61,840 nucleotides of DNA, from contig JAKSVI010000006.1 in assembly GCA_024408095.1 (NCBI GenBank), positions 1 through 61,840 of the forward strand, in the 5' to 3' direction. Positions 1 through 9,531 of the stretch are shown piece after piece. The notes below the pieces were generated by a model. It searched no databases and had not been told where the DNA came from. It worked only from the letters and a program-made list of their open reading frames with translations. Each line of letters opens with the position of its first letter. Positions within the stretch are counted from its first letter, which is position 1. This DNA is from Bacilli bacterium (lineage in GTDB: Bacteria > Bacillota_I > Bacilli_A > RFN20 > CAG-826). Both the position numbers and the translations under genes were made by a program.

Positions 1-1
1 T

Positions 2-211
2 GTTATTTATTTTATTCCAATTACATTTGTTTTATTTATTGGAAATCCGATTATCAAATACAGTGCTATTGTTCTTTATTTAACTTTAATTTATCCACTT
101 GTAATGCTTTTTACTGTGATATTAATGAACTATATTTTTGATAAAGGAATAAATGAAAAAAATTATCCTGAAATAGCAAATAAAGGAATTTATACAGAAA
201 AAAGAAAATAA
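2..211 (+). CDS. C-terminal fragment of a membrane protein
   Basis: The window opens inside a reading frame that runs without a stop from base 2 to a TAA at 209-211, giving 69 residues. The visible part has two hydrophobic stretches (about residues 1-14 and 21-46) and then a charged tail rich in Lys, Glu and Asn that ends in TEKRK. This looks like the last two transmembrane segments and cytoplasmic end of a multi-pass protein. The family cannot be named from this fragment. It converges with the lipoprotein gene that ends at 214, leaving two bases between them. Confidence 0.6.
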   Translation, partial: VIYFIPITFVLFIGNPIIKYSAIVLYLTLIYPLVMLFTVILMNYIFDKGINEKNYPEIANKGIYTEKRK

Positions 212-213
212 AA

Positions 214-1590
214 TTATTGATTATAAGGAATGGCGAACACGCCATCACCTGGATTGAGATTTAAAGTTAATTTACCGTTATTAAGAGGCATGGTATTCTT
301 TGTTGTACCATGATAGATTAACACATGATCGGCGCCAGTAAATGTTAACTCAACGTTATCTGTGATATCTAATGCCGGATCTTCAAAGTTTGTAATCATA
401 TATCCCCGATAATTATCAACTTTACTATTAAAACAACCGACTAGTGTATTGTAATCTGACTTGACTGTATAAAGTGCATCATGAGAAGTTATTGAATGTT
501 TACAATAATCAAACGCTGGGATTCCAACATCTGGTTCATATAAGTCGCCTTTTTTAGTAATTGTTCCGACCCATTGGAATGACATGAAGGCTTCGTCCAT
601 ATACAAACACATGTTGTTAATATTTTTTGCATAGTTATAAAAGATTGTTGGCTTGCCATCTTCATCAAATAAAGCGTTTTTGAAATCGCCTTCTATTACT
701 GGGAAAACGCAGAAATACTGTATACCAGATGTGCCATAAGCTAAATCACACATTACTTGCCATCTTAAATCTGCCTCTTGCATCATTCTTCTCTTTTCAG
801 CGGATGAAGAACTTACTAATGTGAAATTCATGTATGGGATTTGTTTTTGAGATGCTAAATAGGCTACGGTTTCCCTATTATATAAAGCATCCGGTTTGCA
901 ATTAGGAAGCCCACCAACATTTGATAGCGAATAATGATCAAAGGAAAGAACTCTTGGATTAATAATATTGATATATTGATTAATATATTCTTCGTAAGTT
1001 GAGACACCAAGCTGATCTTTGCTTGCGTAAGAGGGCAAAAGGTTTATATAAAATTCTTTGCCAGGAAATTCTGTTTCATAAAAATCTTTTCTTGCTTTGA
1101 GTGAATTAAAATATTTAACATTTGGTTCGTCACATACTAAATGGCCCGCAAAAGCGTCATGATTTTTATATTTTTTCATTAAAGAGTCAGTATTAAAATA
1201 TCCAGGTGTAAAAGTAGAAACCGTTTCTTCCCAGGCAAATATTTTTGCACTTTTTGCATAATATTTTATATTAGAATTTTTAGCATATTCTAATGAATCT
1301 AAGATTGCCTTTTCATGAGAATATGAAAACTCATACATGGTGTATATTGCGTTAAATCCACAATCATGCAGATAATTATATGACTCTTGTGAAATTAAAT
1401 TTTTATTACCCGAATCATCAATATTTTCATGATATGGAGCAATCCATCCAGATATTCTCATTTGATTTGTCTCAGAAAATCTAGAATAATTAGGGACGCC
1501 CTTAGGAGCAACATAGGTTTGATTAGTTTTGCCGCAAGAGCAAAGTAACATTGAAAAAATAATTATGAATAATGATTTATCTTTTATCAT
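214..1590 (-). CDS. Lipoprotein, glycoside-hydrolase-like (TIM-barrel type)
   Basis: About 458 residues, likely a surface-anchored sugar-acting protein. The chosen ATG at 1590 is preceded by a good Shine-Dalgarno (AAGGGAG) and gives a lipoprotein signal: positive start, hydrophobic core FIIIFSMLL, then a lipidation cysteine near residue 19. An in-frame start 60 bases upstream would put 20 hydrophilic residues before the signal and has no such site. The mature part has features of a (beta/alpha)8 glycosidase: a GWIAPY strand near the start, a HLVCDEPN segment whose Glu could be the acid/base, and a later LSFDHYSL strand. The start overlaps the stop of the rhamnosidase-like gene by four bases (ATGA), so the two are translationally coupled. 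The exact family and substrate are not recognised. Confidence 0.65.
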   Translation of the reverse strand: MIKDKSLFIIIFSMLLCSCGKTNQTYVAPKGVPNYSRFSETNQMRISGWIAPYHENIDDSGNKNLISQESYNYLHDCGFNAIYTMYEFSYSHEKAILDSLEYAKNSNIKYYAKSAKIFAWEETVSTFTPGYFNTDSLMKKYKNHDAFAGHLVCDEPNVKYFNSLKARKDFYETEFPGKEFYINLLPSYASKDQLGVSTYEEYINQYINIINPRVLSFDHYSLSNVGGLPNCKPDALYNRETVAYLASQKQIPYMNFTLVSSSSAEKRRMMQEADLRWQVMCDLAYGTSGIQYFCVFPVIEGDFKNALFDEDGKPTIFYNYAKNINNMCLYMDEAFMSFQWVGTITKKGDLYEPDVGIPAFDYCKHSITSHDALYTVKSDYNTLVGCFNSKVDNYRGYMITNFEDPALDITDNVELTFTGADHVLIYHGTTKNTMPLNNGKLTLNLNPGDGVFAIPYNQ

Positions 1591-3056
1591 TTTATTCTCC
1601 CTTTTTGTTCTAAAAGGAAAGAGATTGGCCCACAACTCCAACCATGGCACAAAGAATGCCTATAGCCTTTATAACAATAATCACCATAATCACCATGTAA
1701 ATCTTTTAAATTAGTTGGAGTTATTTCATCAATTCTTCCTGAGCCGTCAAGCCAAGATAGAGAAAAGTTTTCCCAAAACGAGGTTGCCCCCCTATCAAGC
1801 ATGCCGCCATAATATTCCTTTAATATCTGTATAGCTTTATAAATATCTCTATCAGCGATAGCAGTAAGTATATAATAGCTCATAAAAGTTGTCATTCCAT
1901 TGCTTCCGTTGTTGATTAAAACATTAAATGACTCATCATCTTTATTAACTAAGTAGTGTAAGGCAGCAAATTGAGATAATTTAGGAATATTAGTTGGCCT
2001 TAATTCTAATCTAGCTAATATCTGCTTGCCTATATTGCACTCAATATCAAATTTATTCAGTATATTGATACATTGCCTTAGTATATAGATTAGTAAATTT
2101 TTATTAGCATTAATTTTATCTTCTTCACTTGCATCACAACTTGGCCAGTCTATGAAATATGAATTACTAGGTGCATCTTTTATTGTGGAAAAATCTAGAA
2201 CCCCATTTTTACTAACACCCTTATTTATCAAATCTAAAATGCTATTAAAATATTGCTCGTGTCTTCTATAAAATTTAACATCTTTTGAATAGTACAAAAC
2301 TTCGCAGACTATTAATAAATACCACATTGAATATGAAGGAATTCCGTTCATCCAACAAGGCATAGGATTATGCTTTTCTGATATTGATATAGATTTCTCA
2401 ACTGCTTCAATTTGGCCAAATAAGTGGAGAATTGCATGGATTTCTGGTTCCATATCCCCAACCCAAACTAATCTATCTCTTTTGATGCCATCCCAAATGT
2501 AATTTTGGATGCATAATTCTAAGGTGTGTTTTGAAACATCAAAAATTTTATTAAGTTTTGCATCTGAGGAATCAAAATTCTTCAAAAGTTTAAAATTGTT
2601 ACGCCAACATTTTGCAAGAATAGATTTTATGCGAATTGTTTTATCTTTATCTAGAAAATCAATTCTTACAAATCTAAATCCGGTGTCACCATATGACTGG
2701 TCACTTAATGTTGGGATTGTCACTAGCATATCTCTTATTGAATGATTATTAGTGCTGCCTTTTTCTCCAATGTCTGAATAACATTCTGACACAGATTCAC
2801 CAAATCGAATTCTTAAGTTATATACATCAGTTTCCTTTTCGGCCATATTAGTTAGAAGGCGGATTCCGCCAGCTTGTTCTTGACCAAAATCGATTACTAT
2901 AAATCCTTCGCCATTTAATTCAAAACAATCTGGTTCATATATTGAGATTTGCGAGTCTGATTCGTGTAATAAATACTCGAGATTTTTAATGTCACCTTTA
3001 GACTCAATAATCTTGAAAGGACAAATATATTGAATGTTTCTATTTTCTTTATTCAT
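1587..3056 (-). CDS. GH78-like alpha-L-rhamnosidase
   Basis: 489 residues with no signal peptide, so probably cytoplasmic. The segment WDGIKRDRLVWVGDM near residue 190 fits the GH78 active-site pattern D-x4-[E/D]-x6-D, with Asp in place of the usual Glu at the middle position. After it comes a long helical stretch as expected of the (alpha/alpha)6 barrel. The N-terminal 160 residues look like the beta-sandwich found in that family. The protein is short for GH78 enzymes, many of which exceed 800 residues, so it lacks the extra N-terminal domains. It lies 12 bases after manA and overlaps the lipoprotein gene, forming a three-gene reverse operon. Substrate is inferred from the family only; related clades may act on other deoxysugar or uronic glycosides. 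No clear ribosome binding site precedes its ATG. Confidence 0.7.
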   Translation of the reverse strand: MNKENRNIQYICPFKIIESKGDIKNLEYLLHESDSQISIYEPDCFELNGEGFIVIDFGQEQAGGIRLLTNMAEKETDVYNLRIRFGESVSECYSDIGEKGSTNNHSIRDMLVTIPTLSDQSYGDTGFRFVRIDFLDKDKTIRIKSILAKCWRNNFKLLKNFDSSDAKLNKIFDVSKHTLELCIQNYIWDGIKRDRLVWVGDMEPEIHAILHLFGQIEAVEKSISISEKHNPMPCWMNGIPSYSMWYLLIVCEVLYYSKDVKFYRRHEQYFNSILDLINKGVSKNGVLDFSTIKDAPSNSYFIDWPSCDASEEDKINANKNLLIYILRQCINILNKFDIECNIGKQILARLELRPTNIPKLSQFAALHYLVNKDDESFNVLINNGSNGMTTFMSYYILTAIADRDIYKAIQILKEYYGGMLDRGATSFWENFSLSWLDGSGRIDEITPTNLKDLHGDYGDYCYKGYRHSLCHGWSCGPISFLLEQKGRIK

Positions 3057-3068
3057 AATGTTTTTTAA

Positions 3069-3971
3069 TTAAATTGTCGTTGTTATTATCTCAAATTTGC
3101 CATCAAGATTGGCGACTTTTTTTGCGGGTACAAAAAATGTGTCTCCGGCACAAGCCACAATATTATCAATTTTTCCATTGCCCGAGATAATAGTTAGTGC
3201 AAGAAAAGAGTCGTTAGGAGCTGAGACTTTCGATACATTGAGACATCTTTTCACAGTAAAATACTCGCAATTTGCAAGGTTTTCACTAGAAATATTATTA
3301 GGAATGTATTTCTTTTTATTCAAAACCTTAAGTGCTTTTTCTATATGTAATTCTCGTTTTTTGCCATCTTTCCCAACCCTATCATAATCATAGACTCGAT
3401 AAGTTAAATTGCTATTTTCTTGTATTTCGTAGATGAAGCAACCTTTACCGATGGCGTGTATTGTACCAGAAGGAATAAAATAGCAATCGCCTTTTCTAAC
3501 CTCAATTTTATTCATTATATTTATTAAGGTATTATTTTTAATTCTTTCACGAATTTCCGCGTCAGAAACATCTTTATTAAATCCTATATATAAGTAAGAA
3601 TTTTCTAATGCATCAACAACATACCACATTTCTGTTTTTCCATAAGAATTTTCATATTTCAATGCATATTCATCGCATGGATGCACTTGAATTGACAGAT
3701 CATCTTTAGCATCTATAAATTTGTTTAATACTGGAAAAAAATTAAATTTTTTACATTTTTCTCCAAGGTCTTGTTCAGTGCATACATCTTTTAGTAATTT
3801 CCCATTTGAGAGTTTACAGGGACCATCATCGTGAAATGATAATTCCCAAGATTCAGCAATAATGTCGTTGGTGGATGTTTTCCCATATTGAAATAGGCGT
3901 TTTCCACCCCATAAATAGTTTTTAGTTGCAGGTATTAATTTTTCAATATTCACACTCTCATTATTAAGCAA
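3069..3971 (-). CDS. manA: Mannose-6-phosphate isomerase (class I, short form)
   Basis: Interconverts mannose 6-phosphate and fructose 6-phosphate using a bound zinc. The 300 residues match the short Firmicutes ManA/Pmi form. Visible signatures are NYLWGGKRLF near the start, SIQVHPCDEYA (metal-binding His), KTEMWYVV (metal Glu) and FIPSGTIHAIG (metal His), followed by a cupin-like C-terminus. No ATG is available: the first usable in-frame codon is TTG at 3971, with a GTG 18 bases later as alternative, and there is no strong Shine-Dalgarno for either, so the start is uncertain. It is first in the operon with the two glycosidase-like genes, which suggests the cluster feeds released sugar into glycolysis. 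Confidence 0.9.
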   Translation of the reverse strand: MLNNESVNIEKLIPATKNYLWGGKRLFQYGKTSTNDIIAESWELSFHDDGPCKLSNGKLLKDVCTEQDLGEKCKKFNFFPVLNKFIDAKDDLSIQVHPCDEYALKYENSYGKTEMWYVVDALENSYLYIGFNKDVSDAEIRERIKNNTLINIMNKIEVRKGDCYFIPSGTIHAIGKGCFIYEIQENSNLTYRVYDYDRVGKDGKKRELHIEKALKVLNKKKYIPNNISSENLANCEYFTVKRCLNVSKVSAPNDSFLALTIISGNGKIDNIVACAGDTFFVPAKKVANLDGKFEIITTTI

Positions 3972-4166
3972 TTTTCTATTTTTTTCTATAAGAATAAACT
4001 TTTTTTCATTAAGTTTATCCTCTGCGTATTAGGTGTTACAGACTATTTCACTTTTTTGAGATATTTCGAATATACTATTTTTTTTGATGTTAACATGATG
4101 AAATATCCTATAATATCTTAGATATTTGTTGCAAATTACGCGTATAATAGAATAGAAAATATATTT

Positions 4167-5903
4167 ATGTTTAAAAGATTTATTGCTTATTATAAACCAC
4201 ATAAAAAAATATTTATTCTCGATATGAGTGCTAGTTTTCTTATTGCTGCAATAGGCATGGGATATCCAGTGCTTACTCAATATATGCTTAATGATTGGAT
4301 ACCTAATAAGAATCTAAGTTTAGTTATTATTGGTTCCGTATCGTTATTGCTTGTTTATATAATCAGAGCGTTGTTGCGTTATTTTGTTCAGTATTATGGC
4401 CACGTTATGGGTCATCAAATGCAAGCAACGATGCGAACTGACCTCTTTAATAAATTACAAAAATTGCCATATTCATATTATGACACTCACGAAACAGGCG
4501 TTATCAACTCAACTATGGTTAATGATTTATTTGATATAAGTGAGTTAGCACATCATGGTCCAGAGAATATTTTAGTGGCTGGTTTAACTGTTATTGGTTC
4601 GTTAATTTATTTATATACTATTAACTGGATTTTGGGCTTAATTTTAACTGCAGTAGTGCCAATATTATTTTATGTAACATGGTATTTCAGAAAACAGTTT
4701 GCAATATCTTGGAGAAAGAGTAGAAAAGCAACTGCGAAAATCAACGCTAGAATGGAAAGTTCTATTACCGGAATTAGGGTTACAAAAGCGTTTACAAATG
4801 AGAAATTAGAACAAGAAAAATTCGAAGTTTGCAATAACGAATATTTAGATGTAAGAAGTCAAATTCTCGGCAGTATGGGCAGATTTTTCTCGATTTCGCA
4901 ATTTTTAACTGATTTATTTAACGTCATTGTTTTGCTTGTTGGCGGTCTATTTATTTACTTTGAAATGCCTCATTTTGAGGTAGCTGAATATAGTGTATTT
5001 GTCATTTCAATCTCATTATTTATTACCCCAATAAATCAATTATTAAATTTCATTGAAATGTTAGAAACTGCCAGCAGTGGATTTGAAAGATTTATTAATA
5101 TTTTGGATGAAGAAGAAGAAACAAAATTTAATGGTCCAAATGAGTTAACAAATGTTTATGGAGATTTGGTTTTTGATGATGTTTGTTTTTCTTACGACAA
5201 TAAAGAAGATGGCGTATTAAACCATGTTTCATTTTCTCTAGAAAAAGGTAAAACATTAGCATTAGTTGGTGCTAGTGGTGGAGGCAAAACAACAATATGT
5301 CATCTTATTCCAAGATTTTACTTTTTAGATAAAGGCAAGATATTGCTTGATAATGTAGATATAAGTGAATATACCTTATCATCTTTACGAAGTAAGATTG
5401 GCATAGTTCAACAAGATGTTTTCTTGTTTGGAGGCTCTATAAGAGATAATGTTTTATATGGTAATCCAACCGCCTCAGAAGAAGAATTGTTAGAAGCTTG
5501 TAAAAAAGCCAAAATAATGGACTTTATTAACTCTTTACCAAACGGTCTTGATACAGATATTGGCGAAAGAGGTGTGAGATTAAGCGGTGGTCAAAAACAA
5601 AGAATTTCAATCGCTAGAATTTTTCTTAAAAATCCTCCTATATTAATTTTGGATGAAGCGACAAGCGCATTAGATAATACGACTGAATTACTGATACAAA
5701 ATTCATTGAACGAATTAAGCAAAGGAAGAACCTGTATTATTGTGGCACATAGGTTATCAACTATAAAAAATGCAGATGTAATCGCAGTTGTTGAAGAAGG
5801 CCAAATAAAAGAAATGGGAACGCATAATGAATTAATAAATAAGCATCAAAGATACGAAACTTTATATAATCTTCAATTCAGAACGGAGGAAGAAAGAAGC
5901 TAA
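4167..5903 (+). CDS. ABC exporter, fused membrane and ATPase domains (MdlB/MsbA type)
   Basis: 578 residues, a half-transporter that should work as a homodimer. The first ~320 residues form a six-helix exporter domain; the rest is the ATPase with Walker A GASGGGKTT (the usual Ser after Lys is Thr), Q-loop around VQQDVFLFGG, signature LSGGQKQR, Walker B ILILDEATSALD and the H-loop VAHRLST. Families of this type export drugs, lipids or peptides; the cargo cannot be read from sequence. There is one base between its stop and the next gene, galM, so they are co-transcribed. A TATAAT at 4143-4148 lies 18 bases before the ATG, and no Shine-Dalgarno is visible in the short leader. Confidence 0.9.
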   Translation: MFKRFIAYYKPHKKIFILDMSASFLIAAIGMGYPVLTQYMLNDWIPNKNLSLVIIGSVSLLLVYIIRALLRYFVQYYGHVMGHQMQATMRTDLFNKLQKLPYSYYDTHETGVINSTMVNDLFDISELAHHGPENILVAGLTVIGSLIYLYTINWILGLILTAVVPILFYVTWYFRKQFAISWRKSRKATAKINARMESSITGIRVTKAFTNEKLEQEKFEVCNNEYLDVRSQILGSMGRFFSISQFLTDLFNVIVLLVGGLFIYFEMPHFEVAEYSVFVISISLFITPINQLLNFIEMLETASSGFERFINILDEEEETKFNGPNELTNVYGDLVFDDVCFSYDNKEDGVLNHVSFSLEKGKTLALVGASGGGKTTICHLIPRFYFLDKGKILLDNVDISEYTLSSLRSKIGIVQQDVFLFGGSIRDNVLYGNPTASEEELLEACKKAKIMDFINSLPNGLDTDIGERGVRLSGGQKQRISIARIFLKNPPILILDEATSALDNTTELLIQNSLNELSKGRTCIIVAHRLSTIKNADVIAVVEEGQIKEMGTHNELINKHQRYETLYNLQFRTEEERS

Positions 5904-5904
5904 T

Positions 5905-6885
5905 ATGTCTCAAAACAAAATTACTAAAGATGATCGTTTTATTATTATTCAAAATCCCTTAGGATTTAAAGTCACTTTGTGCCCACTTGGTGCATCAATC
6001 TATAGTATTTTTATCGGTGAAGATGTAATGACATTAACACCTAAAAAATATGAAGATTTCGCTAATAAGAAATTTTATTATGGCAGCACCATTGGTCCAA
6101 TGTGTGCTCGTGCTTTAGATGGGAAATATGTCATTAATGGTAAAGAATATTTCTTAAAACCTAACAATGGAAACATTTGCCTACATAGTGGTGATGATGG
6201 TTTTTCTAATCAAATTTTTAAATATGAAATTAATGATTTACAAGAATCTACTGAAGTTATCTTTACATTGTTGGTTCCTGATATGAGTATTGGTTTTCCA
6301 GGAGACTGCAAATTATTAGTTAAATATATTATTAGTGACAATTCATATGATTTAAATCATATAGTTAGTTATTCCTCTTCAAAAGATACGTCGGTGTCAT
6401 TAACAAACCATACATTCTTTAGCTTATCTTCAAAGCATAATAAAGATCTAGATTTATTCATTAATTCCAGCAACCATGTTCCGCTTAATGGTGAGACCCT
6501 ATTGCCTGAAGAGAAGATGGTTCCTGTTGATGACGTAACGAATTTTAAAAAACCAAAACCTGTTTTTAAAGATCTTCAGGATCCTTCAATTTTTAACGAT
6601 AAAAGATATGGCTATGATCATAATTTTGTTTTAGATAGTGTTAATTTTGATATTCCTTCTGTAGTTTTATCTAACAATAAATACAAATTAGAAATTTTCA
6701 CAGATTATAGCAGTATTCATATTTATTCTTGCAATTATAACGATAATATTGAATTTATTAATTCAGACCCAGGACAGTATAGAGGCTTAGCTATTGAACC
6801 TCAGGTTGCTTTAACAAAGGTTCGTGTATTAAAGGCAAATCAATCGTTAACTCACAAGAGCTTATATAAATTTACAAAAAAATAG
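5905..6885 (+). CDS. galM: Aldose 1-epimerase (mutarotase)
   Basis: 326 residues. Interconverts the alpha and beta anomers of hexoses such as galactose and glucose in the cytoplasm. Family features seen: CARALDGKYVINGKEY and a following N-x-LHSGDDGF segment (usually LHGG), the conserved NHTFFSLSS strand, YGYDHNFVLD (conserved Asp), and RGLAIEPQ near the end that carries the catalytic Glu. Length is normal for the family. It follows the ABC exporter by one base, and no terminator is obvious after it. Sequence is somewhat divergent, so the preferred sugar is not predicted. Confidence 0.85.
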   Translation: MSQNKITKDDRFIIIQNPLGFKVTLCPLGASIYSIFIGEDVMTLTPKKYEDFANKKFYYGSTIGPMCARALDGKYVINGKEYFLKPNNGNICLHSGDDGFSNQIFKYEINDLQESTEVIFTLLVPDMSIGFPGDCKLLVKYIISDNSYDLNHIVSYSSSKDTSVSLTNHTFFSLSSKHNKDLDLFINSSNHVPLNGETLLPEEKMVPVDDVTNFKKPKPVFKDLQDPSIFNDKRYGYDHNFVLDSVNFDIPSVVLSNNKYKLEIFTDYSSIHIYSCNYNDNIEFINSDPGQYRGLAIEPQVALTKVRVLKANQSLTHKSLYKFTKK

Positions 6886-7010
6886 TGTTTCTCTATTCAA
6901 GAAAGTCTTCAACTTAATAAAGTTCGTATAGTTTAACAAACAGTGTTATTCTGCTAAAGCAGTTTCACTATGTTATTTATTACTATGTTTTATATAAAAT
7001 ATATTTTTTA

Positions 7011-7019
7011 TGTTATACT
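7011..7019 (+). promoter_or_regulatory. Extended -10 promoter, leaderless start
   Basis: TG-T-TATACT (an extended -10 box) ends at 7019 and the ATG of the next gene is at 7026. Normal spacing from the -10 box puts the transcript start on or next to the ATG. No convincing -35 hexamer is present and no Shine-Dalgarno precedes the gene. Confidence 0.6.
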
Positions 7020-7025
7020 TTTCTC

Positions 7026-8306
7026 ATGGACGACAATAAAGATATTCAAAACCAAGATATAGTCGATGAAAACAAGAAAAAAAAGAAAAATGTTATTAAA
7101 TATGTTTTAAACATATCTTTGGTATTGGTCGTTACTGTTGTAGCGTTAATAATTTCGCTATATGGAAAATTTGATAACGTTGTAGGCATTTTGCAAACAT
7201 GTGATTATCGTTGGATTCTTGCTATTGTTGGCATACTAATAGGGTGTATTTTAGTGAGATCTTTGGTTTTATTTTGTTTCGCTAGATTGTTTACTAGAAA
7301 ATATCATTACCATAGATCGCTCGCTATTGATCAAGTCGGTCAATTTTATAATGCTGTTACCCCTGGCGCAAGCGGTGGACAGATAATGCAAGCTTATACC
7401 TTGAACAAACAAGGGCTAAAGATGTCTTCTGCAATCTCAATCTTAGCAATGTATTCAATTATCTACCAAGCTGTATTATGCATTTATGGTTTAATATCTT
7501 TCATCGTAAAATATGATTTTATTAATGCGATTGGAGTGATTCCTTTCAACCTTGCTGGTTGGTCATTTGAAATCCCTGTTTGGCCATTAACTATTATTGG
7601 TTTTATTGTTAATATTTCGGTAATATTGGTTATCTTTTTAATGGCGTATTGGAATGGGTTTCATCGATTCATTATGGGACCATGTATTACGTTGTTAAAT
7701 AAGATTAAAATTATCAAAAACCCTGCAAAATCCAGGGAAGATTTACGAATTTCTGTTGAGAATTTTAAAATTGAGTTCAAACGTTTGCTTACAAACATAC
7801 CATTTACTTTATTAATTGCAGCATTCTTTTTCATCTATTTAACACTTAAATTTTCTGTGCCATATTTTGTTGGTTTAGCTCTTGGAAACCAAAGTACAAC
7901 CGCCACCCTTTGGGACAGTGTATTTTTATCCAATTATCACCAAATGGTAACAGGGTTAATTCCTATTCCTGGCAGTGCTGGAGTTAGTGAATATTTCTTT
8001 ACAAAACTATTTACTAATTTCTATTATATCAATGGCGTTGATAGTCAGACATTGTGCTCAACAGCGTTATTAATTTGGAGAAGTTTAACATTTACTATTC
8101 CTCTTATTATCGCTGGTATCACCACAGCCTTTTACCACACTAACAATAAGCGTAAATGTATTCCTAATGAAGAGTTTCCAGGAAAGAACTCTCAGACATT
8201 CCTCGATCTTTCTAAAGAGACAATTTCGTTACGTTTACAAGAAGTAGAAGAAGCGGAGAAAAAATCGCGTCTTAAAAAGCTTAATAAGAAGGAGAAAAAT
8301 AAATAA
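7026..8306 (+). CDS. Flippase-like membrane protein (LPG synthase TM-domain / YbhN family)
   Basis: 426 residues with a Lys-rich cytoplasmic start and about eight hydrophobic segments. Family features include QFYNAVTPGASGGQIMQAY and, near the end, a LIPIPGSAGVSEYFF re-entrant-like loop, both typical of the membrane domain shared by MprF lysyl-phosphatidylglycerol synthases and stand-alone relatives. It lacks the soluble aminoacyl-transferase domain of MprF, so it is more likely a lipid-translocating or accessory protein than a synthase. The stop overlaps the ATG of the next glycosyltransferase (TAATG), which argues for a shared role in membrane glycolipid handling. Transcription probably starts at the ATG. 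Confidence 0.75.
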   Translation: MDDNKDIQNQDIVDENKKKKKNVIKYVLNISLVLVVTVVALIISLYGKFDNVVGILQTCDYRWILAIVGILIGCILVRSLVLFCFARLFTRKYHYHRSLAIDQVGQFYNAVTPGASGGQIMQAYTLNKQGLKMSSAISILAMYSIIYQAVLCIYGLISFIVKYDFINAIGVIPFNLAGWSFEIPVWPLTIIGFIVNISVILVIFLMAYWNGFHRFIMGPCITLLNKIKIIKNPAKSREDLRISVENFKIEFKRLLTNIPFTLLIAAFFFIYLTLKFSVPYFVGLALGNQSTTATLWDSVFLSNYHQMVTGLIPIPGSAGVSEYFFTKLFTNFYYINGVDSQTLCSTALLIWRSLTFTIPLIIAGITTAFYHTNNKRKCIPNEEFPGKNSQTFLDLSKETISLRLQEVEEAEKKSRLKKLNKKEKNK

Positions 8307-9493
8307 TGGTAATTGCCATATTTACTGATACATATCCTCCACAAATCAATGGTGTTGCTACTTCAACATACAATTTAGTTCGCGCATTTAAAAATAACGG
8401 ACATCGTGTAATAGTGGTTACAACCCGTTTTGATAAAGGAAAATTAAGCATTAAAGATGACGTTATAAGAATTCCTGGAATTGTATTAAAAAAATTGTAT
8501 GGATTAACTATAACAAGATTTTACAATAGACATGTCATTAAATATTTAAAAGATGCAGGAGCTGAACTTATTCATTACCATAGCGATGCTTCAATGGGCG
8601 TTTTTGCACGAAGGGCTTCTAAAATATTAAATATACCAGTGGTTTATACTTATCACACGATGTATGAAGAATATACTCATTATTTTTCTAAGGGTAAATT
8701 TTTCGATTCTACGATGAAAAAATTAGTGAGAAATTATTCTAGATCGGTTTCTAAACATCTAAATACAATCATTACTCCTACTGAAAAATCAAAAGAATAT
8801 TTATTAAAAGCTGGTGTTAAACAAAATATTTTTGTTATTCCAACAGGTATGAATGTGGACCGCTTTTATATATATAAAGATACTCAGAAATTTATGACAT
8901 CTTTTAAAAATAGACATAACTATAAAACTAACACTAAAACGATTTTATCTTTATCGCGTTTAGGAAAAGAAAAAAGTATTGATGTAACAATAAAATATTT
9001 TGCTAGTTATATTCAAAGTCATCCTAACGATGATGTGAGACTTATAATAGCGGGAGAAGGGCCAGACAAAAAGGAATTTGTCAATTTGGTGAACAAACTG
9101 CACATAAATAAAAAAGTCATTTTTGTGGGTAAAATACCGAACAAAAAAGTAGTTAATTATTATTTAATATCTGATTGCTTTGTTTCCTCGTCACTAACAG
9201 AGACACAAGGCCTTACTTTATTAGAGGCAATGGCCTCAAGAATTCCTGTTTTAGCAAGAAAAGATAAAACAACACTTTTATTAATAAACGACAGCAAAAA
9301 TGGCTTTATTTTTGAGAATTTAGAAGAATTTAATGAAAAATTAGAAATCATATTAACAATGAATATAAAGCAAAAAAATGAGCTCAAAAGCAACATTGAA
9401 TCTTCTTTAAAAAAATATTCATTAGAAACTTTTTATGAGAAGATATTAGAAGCTTATAATTATGCTATTGAGAATCACAATAAGAAAAACTAA
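8306..9493 (+). CDS. GT4 glycosyltransferase, probably diacylglycerol glucosyltransferase
   Basis: 395 residues with a GT-B fold layout. The start MVIAIFTDTYPPQINGVAT and the following YTYHTMYEEYTHYF segment are typical of the GT4 enzymes that add glucose to diacylglycerol in Acholeplasma, Streptococcus and relatives. The C-terminal half holds SLSRLGKEKSID, IIAGEGPDKKEF and the donor-binding E-x7-E motif in TETQGLTLLEA. It is translated in overlap with the flippase-like gene. In low-GC bacteria such enzymes make the glycolipids that anchor lipoteichoic acid or replace phospholipid. The lipid acceptor is inference from the family; a cell-surface polysaccharide role cannot be excluded. Confidence 0.8.
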   Translation: MVIAIFTDTYPPQINGVATSTYNLVRAFKNNGHRVIVVTTRFDKGKLSIKDDVIRIPGIVLKKLYGLTITRFYNRHVIKYLKDAGAELIHYHSDASMGVFARRASKILNIPVVYTYHTMYEEYTHYFSKGKFFDSTMKKLVRNYSRSVSKHLNTIITPTEKSKEYLLKAGVKQNIFVIPTGMNVDRFYIYKDTQKFMTSFKNRHNYKTNTKTILSLSRLGKEKSIDVTIKYFASYIQSHPNDDVRLIIAGEGPDKKEFVNLVNKLHINKKVIFVGKIPNKKVVNYYLISDCFVSSSLTETQGLTLLEAMASRIPVLARKDKTTLLLINDSKNGFIFENLEEFNEKLEIILTMNIKQKNELKSNIESSLKKYSLETFYEKILEAYNYAIENHNKKN

Positions 9494-9531
9494 CTATTAT
9501 AATATATAAAGGATATAAGGAGACCAGATCA

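Noticed and set aside
86-95. DnaA-box-like TTATCCACT
   Set aside because: A single near match inside a coding frame; no cluster of boxes or unwinding region beside it.
3972-4166. Reverse-strand open frame over 4029-4280
   Set aside because: It runs across the promoter and start of the ABC exporter on the other strand and has no family features.
6932-6975. Small palindrome CTGCTAAAGCAG after galM as a terminator
   Set aside because: The stem is only five pairs around two bases with no T-run, so it is too weak to call.
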